Origin: CAZYBG01 sp964645155 | GTDB lineage: Bacteria > Pseudomonadota > Alphaproteobacteria > Rhodobacterales > Rhodobacteraceae | Length of the DNA stretch: 30,207 nucleotides | Assembly (NCBI GenBank): GCA_964645155.1 | Contig: CAZYBG010000033.1 | Location: forward strand, 1 to 30,207 | Reading direction: 5' to 3' | Part shown: one piece after another, positions 15,550 through 22,365 of the stretch | Layout of the letters: every line of letters begins with the position of its first letter | Numbering within the stretch: position 1 is the first letter of the stretch | The notes under the pieces: model-generated | The model's input: only the letters and a program-made list of their open reading frames with translations | The model's database searches: none | What the model was told of the DNA's origin: nothing | Translations under genes and position numbers: made by a program

Positions 15550-15603
15550 CCCGAACCTCCGTCTCCGTCCTTGTCCCCGGAGGAACCAACGGATGCGGTG
15601 GCA

Positions 15604-15640
15604 AAGAAATTCCCGCCGCGGCGAAAAAAGCGCGGCGGCG
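15604..15640 (-). terminator. Intrinsic terminator after the mttB-like gene
   Basis: CCGCCGCG (15613-15620) and CGCGGCGG (15631-15638) form an 8-bp GC stem with loop GCGAAAAAAG. On the minus strand the stem is followed by GAATTTCTTTG, moderately T-rich. It begins 2-3 bases after the stop codon of the mttB-like gene and would end the six-gene operon. Confidence 0.7.
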
Positions 15641-15641
15641 G

Positions 15642-17183
15642 TCAGAACGCGATGCGGAACCGGGCGCGGACCGCGCGGTCGATCTCGGGCGGCACCAGCG
15701 GCTCGGTCGAGGCGGCGAGGATGGACGCCTTGCGCGCCGTGGCCCGGGCGAGAAGCTCGGGCCGGCCCAGTTCCTCCCACTCCTTCGGCGAGGTGCGGTC
15801 GGCGAGCGCGGGGTAGACATATTCGGTCTGCATCAGGCGCAGCGTCTCGCCCGAGCCGAGGTAGTGGCCCGGGCCGCCGAGGCAGACCTCGCGCATCGCG
15901 TCGAGCCCGACGAGGTCCTCGGCGACCTCGATCCCCCGCACGCAGCGCAGCGCCTGGCCGATCAGGTCGTCGGCCAGCACCAGCCCCTCGGGCGAGAAGC
16001 CGAGGAGCGAGGCGAACATGCCGCCCGCCTCGTAGACGAGGTTCAGCCCGGAAAGCCCTGCCAGAACGTTGGAAATTGCCTGCTCCCACCCGGCCTGCAT
16101 GTCCGGCCGCTTGGCATCGGCGATGCCCGCCGCCGCACCGCCGGGCAGCCCGTAGAAGCGGTGCATCTGCGCGCAGCCGGCCGTCAGTAGCGCCTGCTCC
16201 GCGCTGCCGCCCGACATCGCGCCGGTCCGCAGGTCGGAGACGAAAGGCCAGGTGCCGAACACCGCCGGATGGCCCGGGATCATGGCGTTGACATAGACGA
16301 CGCCGGCCAGGCACTCGGCCACCGCCTGCACGATCGCGGTCGCGATCGGCGCCGGCGCGGTGGCGCCGGCCTGTCCCGCGGACAGAAGCAGGATCGGCAT
16401 GCCGGCCCTGACCAGCATCTCCATCGTCCGGCAGCTTTCCTCGGCGAACTTCATCGGCGGCACGACGAAGCAGTTGGAGTTCGAGACGAACGGCCGGGCG
16501 CGCCACGCCGCCTCGCCGCCGGCGACCATGTGGATCAGCTCGATCCCGCCGCGGACGTGGTCGGGCTCGGAGAACGAGGTGCCGACATGCTTGCGCGTGC
16601 CCGAAAGACAGGCATACAAGGTATTCATATCCATGTCGAAATTGTCTTCGACATCGCGGCAGACCATGGTCCGCTGGAAGAAGTGGATGTTGTCGAGGTG
16701 ATGGGCGAGCCGGGCCGCCTCCCAGAGGTCGCGGGCGGTCGACTCGCGGTAGGCGCCGGTGGCGAGGTCGACGATGTGGACCGCCGCGCCGGCGGTGCCG
16801 TAATGCACCCGGCCGGGGCTGAGGTGCAGGTCGTGCACCGGGTCGCGGGCGCAGAGCGTCAGGTCGCGCGCGGCGACGGCCAGCATGTCCTCGACCAGCG
16901 CGCGGGGGAAGCGGATGCGCCCGTCCTCGCCCTGCACCGCGCCGGCGCCGGTCAGGATCTCCACCCCGCTGGGCGGGGCGTTGCCAAGCCCGATCTGCTC
17001 GAGCGCGGTCAGCGCGGCCTCGTGGATCCGCGCCACGCTGGCATCGCTCAGCGGGCGGTACTGCCCGCCCTCCATCCCGGCGCGGATCGGGCGCGCCTCG
17101 GCCGCCACCGGCGCGGCGCGGAGTGCGCGTCGCGCCTCGCGGCCGCCAGCGCGGCGCGCCTTCGGTTCGCAGACCTCAGCCAT
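15642..17183 (-). CDS. MttB-family (non-pyrrolysine) amine/betaine methyltransferase
   Basis: A 513-residue member of the trimethylamine methyltransferase MttB superfamily. Recognisable segments are EAALTALEQIGLGN near the N-terminus, VHDLHLSPGRVHYGTAGAAVHIVDL, RTMVCRDVEDNFDMDMNTLYACL, FVSNSNCFVVPPMKFAEESC and AGVVYVNAMIPGHPAVFGTWPFVSDLRTGAMSGGSAEQ (quoted in pieces only). No in-frame UAG interrupts it, so it belongs to the non-pyrrolysine branch, whose characterised members (MtgB, MtpB, MtcB) demethylate glycine betaine, proline betaine or carnitine. Those need a cognate corrinoid protein, and none is in the window. ATG 17183 overlaps the preceding gene by 8 bases. It is the last gene of the operon, before a terminator. 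Confidence 0.9.
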   Translation of the reverse strand: MAEVCEPKARRAGGREARRALRAAPVAAEARPIRAGMEGGQYRPLSDASVARIHEAALTALEQIGLGNAPPSGVEILTGAGAVQGEDGRIRFPRALVEDMLAVAARDLTLCARDPVHDLHLSPGRVHYGTAGAAVHIVDLATGAYRESTARDLWEAARLAHHLDNIHFFQRTMVCRDVEDNFDMDMNTLYACLSGTRKHVGTSFSEPDHVRGGIELIHMVAGGEAAWRARPFVSNSNCFVVPPMKFAEESCRTMEMLVRAGMPILLLSAGQAGATAPAPIATAIVQAVAECLAGVVYVNAMIPGHPAVFGTWPFVSDLRTGAMSGGSAEQALLTAGCAQMHRFYGLPGGAAAGIADAKRPDMQAGWEQAISNVLAGLSGLNLVYEAGGMFASLLGFSPEGLVLADDLIGQALRCVRGIEVAEDLVGLDAMREVCLGGPGHYLGSGETLRLMQTEYVYPALADRTSPKEWEELGRPELLARATARKASILAASTEPLVPPEIDRAVRARFRIAF

Positions 17184-18000
17184 GTCCGGCCCCCTTCCTG
17201 AGAAGCGCGTCGATCTCGGCCCCCGGCGCGGCGCGCCCGAACGCCGCGAACGAGCCGTCGCCGTAGATGCCCTGAAGGCAGTCGTGGATCGCCGCATGGG
17301 CCACGCGCGCGATCATCGCGCCGACCGAGATGCGCCGGACGCCCATCGCCGCGAACTCGGCCACCGTGAGGTTTCGCAGCGGCCCGGCGGCGAGCGCGTT
17401 GACGGGCTTGCCGACCGCGGCCAGCACCTCGGCCAGTTCCCCCCGCCCCGGCGGCACCGGCAGGTAGAGGCAGTCGGCCCCTGCCGCCTCGAAGGCCCGC
17501 AGCCGCCGGATGCCCTCGGCCAGGCCGTAGGTGCCGTTCATCACGCCGTCGGCGCGGGCCACCAGCACGAAGGGTCGTCCCAGTGCCCGCGCGGCGGCGG
17601 CAGCGGCGCGGATGCGCTCGACCGCCAGGTCGAACTCGTAGGACGGGTTGCCGGCGATCATCCGCACATCCTCGATCCCGCAGCCCGAAAGCCCGGCCTC
17701 GGCGGCCAGGCGCACGGTCTCGGCCACGCCCTCGGGGTCGTCGGCGAAACCGTTCTCGAAATCGCCCGAGACCGGCAGGCCGGTGGCGGCGACGATCGCC
17801 TCGGCATGGGCGAGCGCCTCGTCGCGGCTGACGCCGCCCATGTCGGGCCGGCCGAGGGTGAAGGCATGGGCGGCCGAGCTGGTCGCCAGCGCCTCTGCGC
17901 CGGCGGCCGCCATCATCCGGGCGCTGCCCGCGTCCCACGGATTGGGGATCACGAAGCAGCCCTTCGCGTGAAGCGCCGCAAATCTCTCGTGGCGGGTCAC
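17176..18000 (-). CDS. Isocitrate lyase/PEP mutase-family protein
   Basis: A 274-residue TIM-barrel protein of the PEP mutase/isocitrate lyase superfamily. Motifs are CFVIPNPWDAGSARMM near the N-terminus, the metal-binding SGDFENGFADDPEG, GCGIEDVRM, and LVARADGVMNGTYGLAEGIRRL. The KKCGH loop of true isocitrate and methylisocitrate lyases is absent, so it is more likely a C-C or P-C lyase/decarboxylase of the broad PF13714-like group. The GTG start at 18000 overlaps the preceding stop as GTGA. A role in cleaving a 2-hydroxy or 2-oxo acid left after demethylation of the substrate is speculative; family membership is firm, activity is not. Confidence 0.88.
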   Translation of the reverse strand: MTRHERFAALHAKGCFVIPNPWDAGSARMMAAAGAEALATSSAAHAFTLGRPDMGGVSRDEALAHAEAIVAATGLPVSGDFENGFADDPEGVAETVRLAAEAGLSGCGIEDVRMIAGNPSYEFDLAVERIRAAAAAARALGRPFVLVARADGVMNGTYGLAEGIRRLRAFEAAGADCLYLPVPPGRGELAEVLAAVGKPVNALAAGPLRNLTVAEFAAMGVRRISVGAMIARVAHAAIHDCLQGIYGDGSFAAFGRAAPGAEIDALLRKGAGHG

Positions 18001-20435
18001 AGCCGCATCCTTTCGCCCTTGGGGTCGTACATCGGCGCCAGCGAGGCCCGTGCGCGGAAGCGCCGCCCGGCGATCTCGATCTCCCAGATCGAGCGGGGAA
18101 GCGCCCCGGGGTCCTCGCCCAGGCGGACCGGGACGTAGCCCATGCCGACCGCGGCGCCGAGCGCGTGGCCGTAGGCGCCCGAGGTCAGGATCGAGACGAT
18201 CCGCCCGTCGCGCAGGACGGGCTCGTTGTGGAACAGCATCGGCAGGGGGTCGTCGAGCAGGAACTGGACGAGGCGGCGGGCGACGCCGCTCTCGCGCTTT
18301 CGCAGCACCGCCTCGCGGCCGATGAAGCCCGGCTTGGCGGTCCGCACCGCCCAGCCGAGCCCTGCCTCCTCGACATGGTCCTCGTCGGAGATGTCGTGGC
18401 CCCAGTGGCGATAGCCCTTCTCGAGCCGGCAGGAATCGAGCGCGTGGAGGCCGGCCAGCACCGGCGCGGGATCGGCCGCCACCAGCGCCTCGAACACATG
18501 CGCGGCCATGTCCGAGGGCACGTAGACCTCCCAGCCGAGCTCGCCGACATAGCTCACGCGATGCGCCCGGGCGAGGCCAAGGCCGATCTCGATTTCCCGT
18601 GCGGTGCCAAAGGGAAAGCCGGCGTTGGTGAAGTCGTCGGGGCTGACCGCCTGCAGCAGCTTCCGCGCCTTCGGCCCCATCACGCAGAACACCGCCTCGG
18701 CCGCCGTCATGTCGACGATCACCGCCCGGTCCTCGCCCAGATGCCGGCGCAGCCAGGCGAGATCGCGCTGCAGGGTCGCGCCGGGCACCACCAGCAGGTA
18801 CGCGGTGTCCGAAAGCCGCGTCACGGTCAGGTCGCACTCGATCCCGCCGGGGTCGTTCAGCATCTGGGTATAGACGATCCACCCCGGCGGAACCGCCATC
18901 TGCCCGGCGCAGAGACGGTCGAGAAAACGTTCCGCGTCAGGGCCTTCCACGCGGATCTTGCCGAACGAAGTCATGTCGAACAGCGCCACGCCCTCGCGCG
19001 CGGCCATATGCTCGGCGCGGTGGTTGTCGAACCAGGCCTGCCGGCCCCAGGAATGGCGGTATTCCTGCGGCTCGCCTGCCCGCGCGAACCAGTTCGCCCG
19101 CTCCCATCCCGCGACCTCGCCGAAGACGGCGCCGCGCGCCTTCAGGTGCTCGTGCACCGGCGAGCGGCGGATGCCGCGGGCGGTCTCGACCTGGCGGAAG
19201 GGGAAATGGTCGGCATAGAGCAGGCCCAGCGTCTCGGTCACGCGCTCCCCCAGGTAGCGGCGGTTGCGCTGGAACGGCTGGGCGCGGCGGATGTCGGTGT
19301 CCCAGAGGTCGAAGGGCGCCTCGCCCTCGTCCATCCAGGCGGCGAGCGCCATGCCCGCCCCGCCCGAGGAGATGATGCCGATCGAGTTGTAGCCCGCCGC
19401 CACCCAATAGCCCTGCAGTTCCGGCGCCGGGCCGAGGTAGTAGCGGTTGTCGGGGGTGAAACTTTCAGGGCCGTTGAAGAAGGTGCGGATCCCCGCCTTC
19501 TCTAGCATCGGCATCCGGTTCACGCCCTTCTCGAGGATCGGCGCGAAATGGTCGAGGTCCTCGGGCAGCTGGTCGAAGCAGAAGCTCTCGGGGATGCCGC
19601 CCATGCCCCAGGGCTTGGCCCTGGGCTCGAACGCGCCGAGCATCATCTTGCCGGCATCCTCCTTGTAGTAGGCGCATTCGTCGGGCACCCGGAGGATCGG
19701 AAGTTGCCCAAGCCCGTCAATCGGTTCGGTGACGATGTAGAAGTGCTCGGCGGCGTGGAGCGGCAGCGTGACGCCCGCCGCCGCAGCAAGGTCGCGGCCC
19801 CACATCCCGCCGCAGTTCACCACGTGCTCGCAGCGGGTCACGCCCGCCTCGCCGCCCTGTTCCCAGGCGACGCCGGTGACCCGGCCGCCTGCCGTCAGCA
19901 CCTGGGTGACCTTCACGCCCTCGAGCACCGCCGCGCCCTGGGCGCGGGCGCCCGCGGCCAGCGCCATGGCGATGTTGGCGGGGTCGCACTGGCCGTCGCC
20001 CGGCAGGTGCACGGCCGCGACGACGCCCGCGGCGTTCAGGTGCGGATAGAGCGCCTTCGCCGCGGCGGGCGAGAGGTCGTGCACCTCGATGTCGAAGGCC
20101 CGCGCCAGCGAGGCGTTGCGCGCGATCTCCTCGGCGCGCGCCTCGGTCAGCGCCAGCGTGATCGAGCCGACCTGCCGCATGCCGGTGGCGACGCCGGTCT
20201 CCGTCTCGAGGGTCGCGTAGAGGTCGCGGGAATACTTCGCGAGCCGGGTGAGGTTGCGCGTCGCGCGAAGCTGGCCGATCAGGCCGGCGGCGTGCCAGGT
20301 GGTCCCGCAGGTGAGCTGCCGGCGCTCCATCAGCACGACGTCCTTCCAGCCGAGCCTGGCCAGGTGATAGGCGACCGAGCAGCCGGAGATGCCCCCGCCG
20401 ATGACGACAACGCGGGCCTGGGCGGGGGGTGTCAT
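17997..20435 (-). CDS. FAD-dependent dehydrogenase fused to GcvT domain (dimethylglycine/sarcosine dehydrogenase-like), copy 1
   Basis: An 812-residue fusion. The N-terminal DAO domain starts VVVIGGGISGCSVAYHLARLG (FAD site). H48 in TTWHAAG matches the histidine that carries covalent FAD in mammalian dimethylglycine dehydrogenase. The middle domain (about 370-430) bridges to a C-terminal GcvT aminomethyltransferase-like half (about 430-800), with GGIECDLTVTRL holding the family aspartate and SYVGELGWEVYVPSD in the folate-binding core. Such enzymes oxidise an N-methyl group and pass formaldehyde to tetrahydrofolate. The stop overlaps the PEP-mutase-like gene and the start overlaps the methyltransferase gene, both by 4 bases. 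The exact N-methyl substrate is unknown. Confidence 0.93.
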   Translation of the reverse strand: MTPPAQARVVVIGGGISGCSVAYHLARLGWKDVVLMERRQLTCGTTWHAAGLIGQLRATRNLTRLAKYSRDLYATLETETGVATGMRQVGSITLALTEARAEEIARNASLARAFDIEVHDLSPAAAKALYPHLNAAGVVAAVHLPGDGQCDPANIAMALAAGARAQGAAVLEGVKVTQVLTAGGRVTGVAWEQGGEAGVTRCEHVVNCGGMWGRDLAAAAGVTLPLHAAEHFYIVTEPIDGLGQLPILRVPDECAYYKEDAGKMMLGAFEPRAKPWGMGGIPESFCFDQLPEDLDHFAPILEKGVNRMPMLEKAGIRTFFNGPESFTPDNRYYLGPAPELQGYWVAAGYNSIGIISSGGAGMALAAWMDEGEAPFDLWDTDIRRAQPFQRNRRYLGERVTETLGLLYADHFPFRQVETARGIRRSPVHEHLKARGAVFGEVAGWERANWFARAGEPQEYRHSWGRQAWFDNHRAEHMAAREGVALFDMTSFGKIRVEGPDAERFLDRLCAGQMAVPPGWIVYTQMLNDPGGIECDLTVTRLSDTAYLLVVPGATLQRDLAWLRRHLGEDRAVIVDMTAAEAVFCVMGPKARKLLQAVSPDDFTNAGFPFGTAREIEIGLGLARAHRVSYVGELGWEVYVPSDMAAHVFEALVAADPAPVLAGLHALDSCRLEKGYRHWGHDISDEDHVEEAGLGWAVRTAKPGFIGREAVLRKRESGVARRLVQFLLDDPLPMLFHNEPVLRDGRIVSILTSGAYGHALGAAVGMGYVPVRLGEDPGALPRSIWEIEIAGRRFRARASLAPMYDPKGERMRL

Positions 20436-21319
20436 GCGAAAGCGTGTCCTTCGGCAGCGAGGCGGCGGGCGATCTCGGCGATATGGGCGGGCGTCGTCTC
20501 GCAGCAGCCGCCGACGACGCTGGCGCCCTGCCCGACCCAGCCGATCGCGAAGCCGCCGTAGCGGGCGGGGGTGAGTTCGGGGCGGGCCGACAGCGCATCG
20601 ACGGTCGGCGCATCGGCGAGGAACGCCTTGGTGATCTGGCAGAAGCCGTTGGCATAGGCGCCGAACGGCAGGCCGAGGCCCTTCAGCGCGTCGAGCGCCG
20701 CCGCCATCGCCTCGGGGGCCGAGCAGTTGGCAAGCACCGCCGCCACGCCCGCCACCGGCAGGCCGGCGATCGCTTCGCCCGAGCGCAGGCGCGTGCCATC
20801 CTCGTCATCGACCGTCACCGACAGCCAGACCGGCCGGCCCGCCGCCTGCGCGCCCGCGACCACCGCCCGGGCGTGGGCGTGGCTCGCGACCGTCTCGCAG
20901 AGGATCAGGTCGACCCCGGGGCCGAGCAGCGCCGCGATCTCGGCATAGAGCGCCACCGCCGCGTCGTGCGGCGGGTGCGTCTCGGGCCGGTAGCTGGCGA
21001 CCAAGGGGCCGATCGACCCCGCGATCCGGCCCGAGCCGTGCGCCTCGCGCGCCGCCCGCGCCTCGTCCAGCGCCTGGGCGTGGAGCGCCGCGAAGCGGTG
21101 GTCGAGCCCGGCGCGGGCCAGCCGGTCGTGGTGGATCGCGTAGGTGTTCGTCGTCGCCACCGTGGCGCCGGCGGCGAAGTAGGCGGCATGAACCTGCCGC
21201 ACGAGGCCGGGATGGTCGATCATCACCTTGGTCGCCCAGAGCGGCGTCGGCCGGTCGCCCGAGCGCGCCAGCAGCTCCTGCCCCATGCCGCCGTCGAGGA
21301 GGGTGATCGGGCGGGTCAC
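20432..21319 (-). CDS. Homocysteine S-methyltransferase-family protein
   Basis: A 295-residue methyltransferase. DGGMGQELL near the N-terminus and the zinc cysteines C199 (LANCS) and C272-C273 (VGGCCETTPAHI) are the signature of the family that includes BHMT, MmuM and the N-terminal domain of MetH. It would methylate homocysteine to methionine from a donor such as a betaine, S-methylmethionine or a sulfonium compound. GTG 21319 is chosen because it overlaps the previous stop as GTGA and starts TRPITLLDGGMGQ; the frame is open upstream but only antisense-like. Its place between two dehydrogenase/GcvT fusions suggests it takes up a methyl group released in the same pathway. Confidence 0.92.
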   Translation of the reverse strand: MTRPITLLDGGMGQELLARSGDRPTPLWATKVMIDHPGLVRQVHAAYFAAGATVATTNTYAIHHDRLARAGLDHRFAALHAQALDEARAAREAHGSGRIAGSIGPLVASYRPETHPPHDAAVALYAEIAALLGPGVDLILCETVASHAHARAVVAGAQAAGRPVWLSVTVDDEDGTRLRSGEAIAGLPVAGVAAVLANCSAPEAMAAALDALKGLGLPFGAYANGFCQITKAFLADAPTVDALSARPELTPARYGGFAIGWVGQGASVVGGCCETTPAHIAEIARRLAAEGHAFA

Positions 21320-22365
21320 GCGGCCAGCTCCGGCGGCAAGAGGACCAGCTTGCCGGGATAGCGGCCGGCCACCAGGTCGGCCTGCGCCTCGACGATGTCG
21401 CCGAGCGGGTAGGTGCGGCCGACCGGAGGCTGCGGCGGGTCGGTGTTCACCATCGCGACCAGCGCGGCGAAGGTCTCGGGGCTCTGGTGGGTGCAGCCCA
21501 GAAGCGTCAGGTCGTTGAGATAGATCGTGCGCAGGTCGCCCGCGACCTCGGCCCCCGCGACGGCGCCGGAGACCGCGTAGCGCCCGCCGGGCCGGAGCGC
21601 CGCGATGCGCCGCGCCCAGCGCGGGCCACCGACCAGGTCGACCACCACGTCGAAGCTGTTGGGCGGCGGGTCGGCCTCGCGGTCGAGGATCGCGGCCCCT
21701 GCCCCGCGCAGCGGACCCGACCGCGCCGCCGCGCACTGCCCGGTCACCGCGGCGCCGCGCCGGAGCGCGAGTTGCACCGCGGCGAAGCCAACGCCGCCCG
21801 ACGCGCCGGTGACGAGCACCGCCTCGCCCGCCGCGACGCCGGCGCGGGCGAGCAGGTTCGCCGCCGTGCCGTAGGCGCAGGGCACCGCGCCGAGCGCGAC
21901 GTCGTCCAGCGGCGACTGCGTGACGTCGTGCAGATGGCGGACGGGGACCGCGCAGAACTGGGCGAAGGCCCCGTCGTATTCCGACCCGATGGCGCGGAAG
22001 GCGAGCGGGTTGCCGTCCCGGGGCTCGGCCTGGTTCGTCGGGCAGATCACCCGCGCGCCGAGGCCGATCCGGCCCGCCTCCGGCCCCTCGGCCGGGCCGA
22101 GCGCCACCACCCGGCCGCACAGGTCCGCGCCCTGGATGCGCGGGAAGGCGAGCGCCCCGGCCCAGCCGCCCTGCGGCGCCCCGGGGCGCGCGTACCAGCC
22201 CGTCCGGGTGTTGATGTCGGTCATGTTGACCCCGGCGGCGAGCACCTGCACCAGCGCCTCGCCCGGGCCCGGCTCGGGCACCGCGATCGCGTCGGACCAC
22301 TGCAGCGCCTCGGGCCCGCCATGGCCGGTCAGCAGCACGCCGCTCATCCGCGCGGGCAGGGTCAT
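21316..22365 (-). CDS. Zinc-free MDR family oxidoreductase (quinone oxidoreductase-like)
   Basis: A 349-residue medium-chain dehydrogenase/reductase. The N-terminal GroES-like domain has VQVLAAGVNMTDINTRTGWY and FPRIQGADLCGRVVALG; the Rossmann domain has the NADPH motif VTGASGGVGFAAVQLA (187-194). The catalytic zinc Cys/His/Asp set of alcohol dehydrogenases and the four-cysteine lobe are not present, which favours the QOR type. It probably reduces or oxidises a carbonyl or enone intermediate using NADP(H). It overlaps both neighbours by 4 bases (22362-22365 and 21316-21319), so it is fully embedded in the operon. Confidence 0.9.
   Translation of the reverse strand: MTLPARMSGVLLTGHGGPEALQWSDAIAVPEPGPGEALVQVLAAGVNMTDINTRTGWYARPGAPQGGWAGALAFPRIQGADLCGRVVALGPAEGPEAGRIGLGARVICPTNQAEPRDGNPLAFRAIGSEYDGAFAQFCAVPVRHLHDVTQSPLDDVALGAVPCAYGTAANLLARAGVAAGEAVLVTGASGGVGFAAVQLALRRGAAVTGQCAAARSGPLRGAGAAILDREADPPPNSFDVVVDLVGGPRWARRIAALRPGGRYAVSGAVAGAEVAGDLRTIYLNDLTLLGCTHQSPETFAALVAMVNTDPPQPPVGRTYPLGDIVEAQADLVAGRYPGKLVLLPPELAA

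Noticed and set aside
14471..16291. 606-codon plus-strand frame across the protease and mttB-like genes
   Set aside because: It lies in another frame of the protease gene and antisense to the mttB-like gene, with arginine-rich composition and no domain.
15642..17183. Pyrrolysine-type MttB
   Set aside because: No in-frame UAG occurs in the gene, so it cannot be the pyrrolysine-containing trimethylamine methyltransferase.
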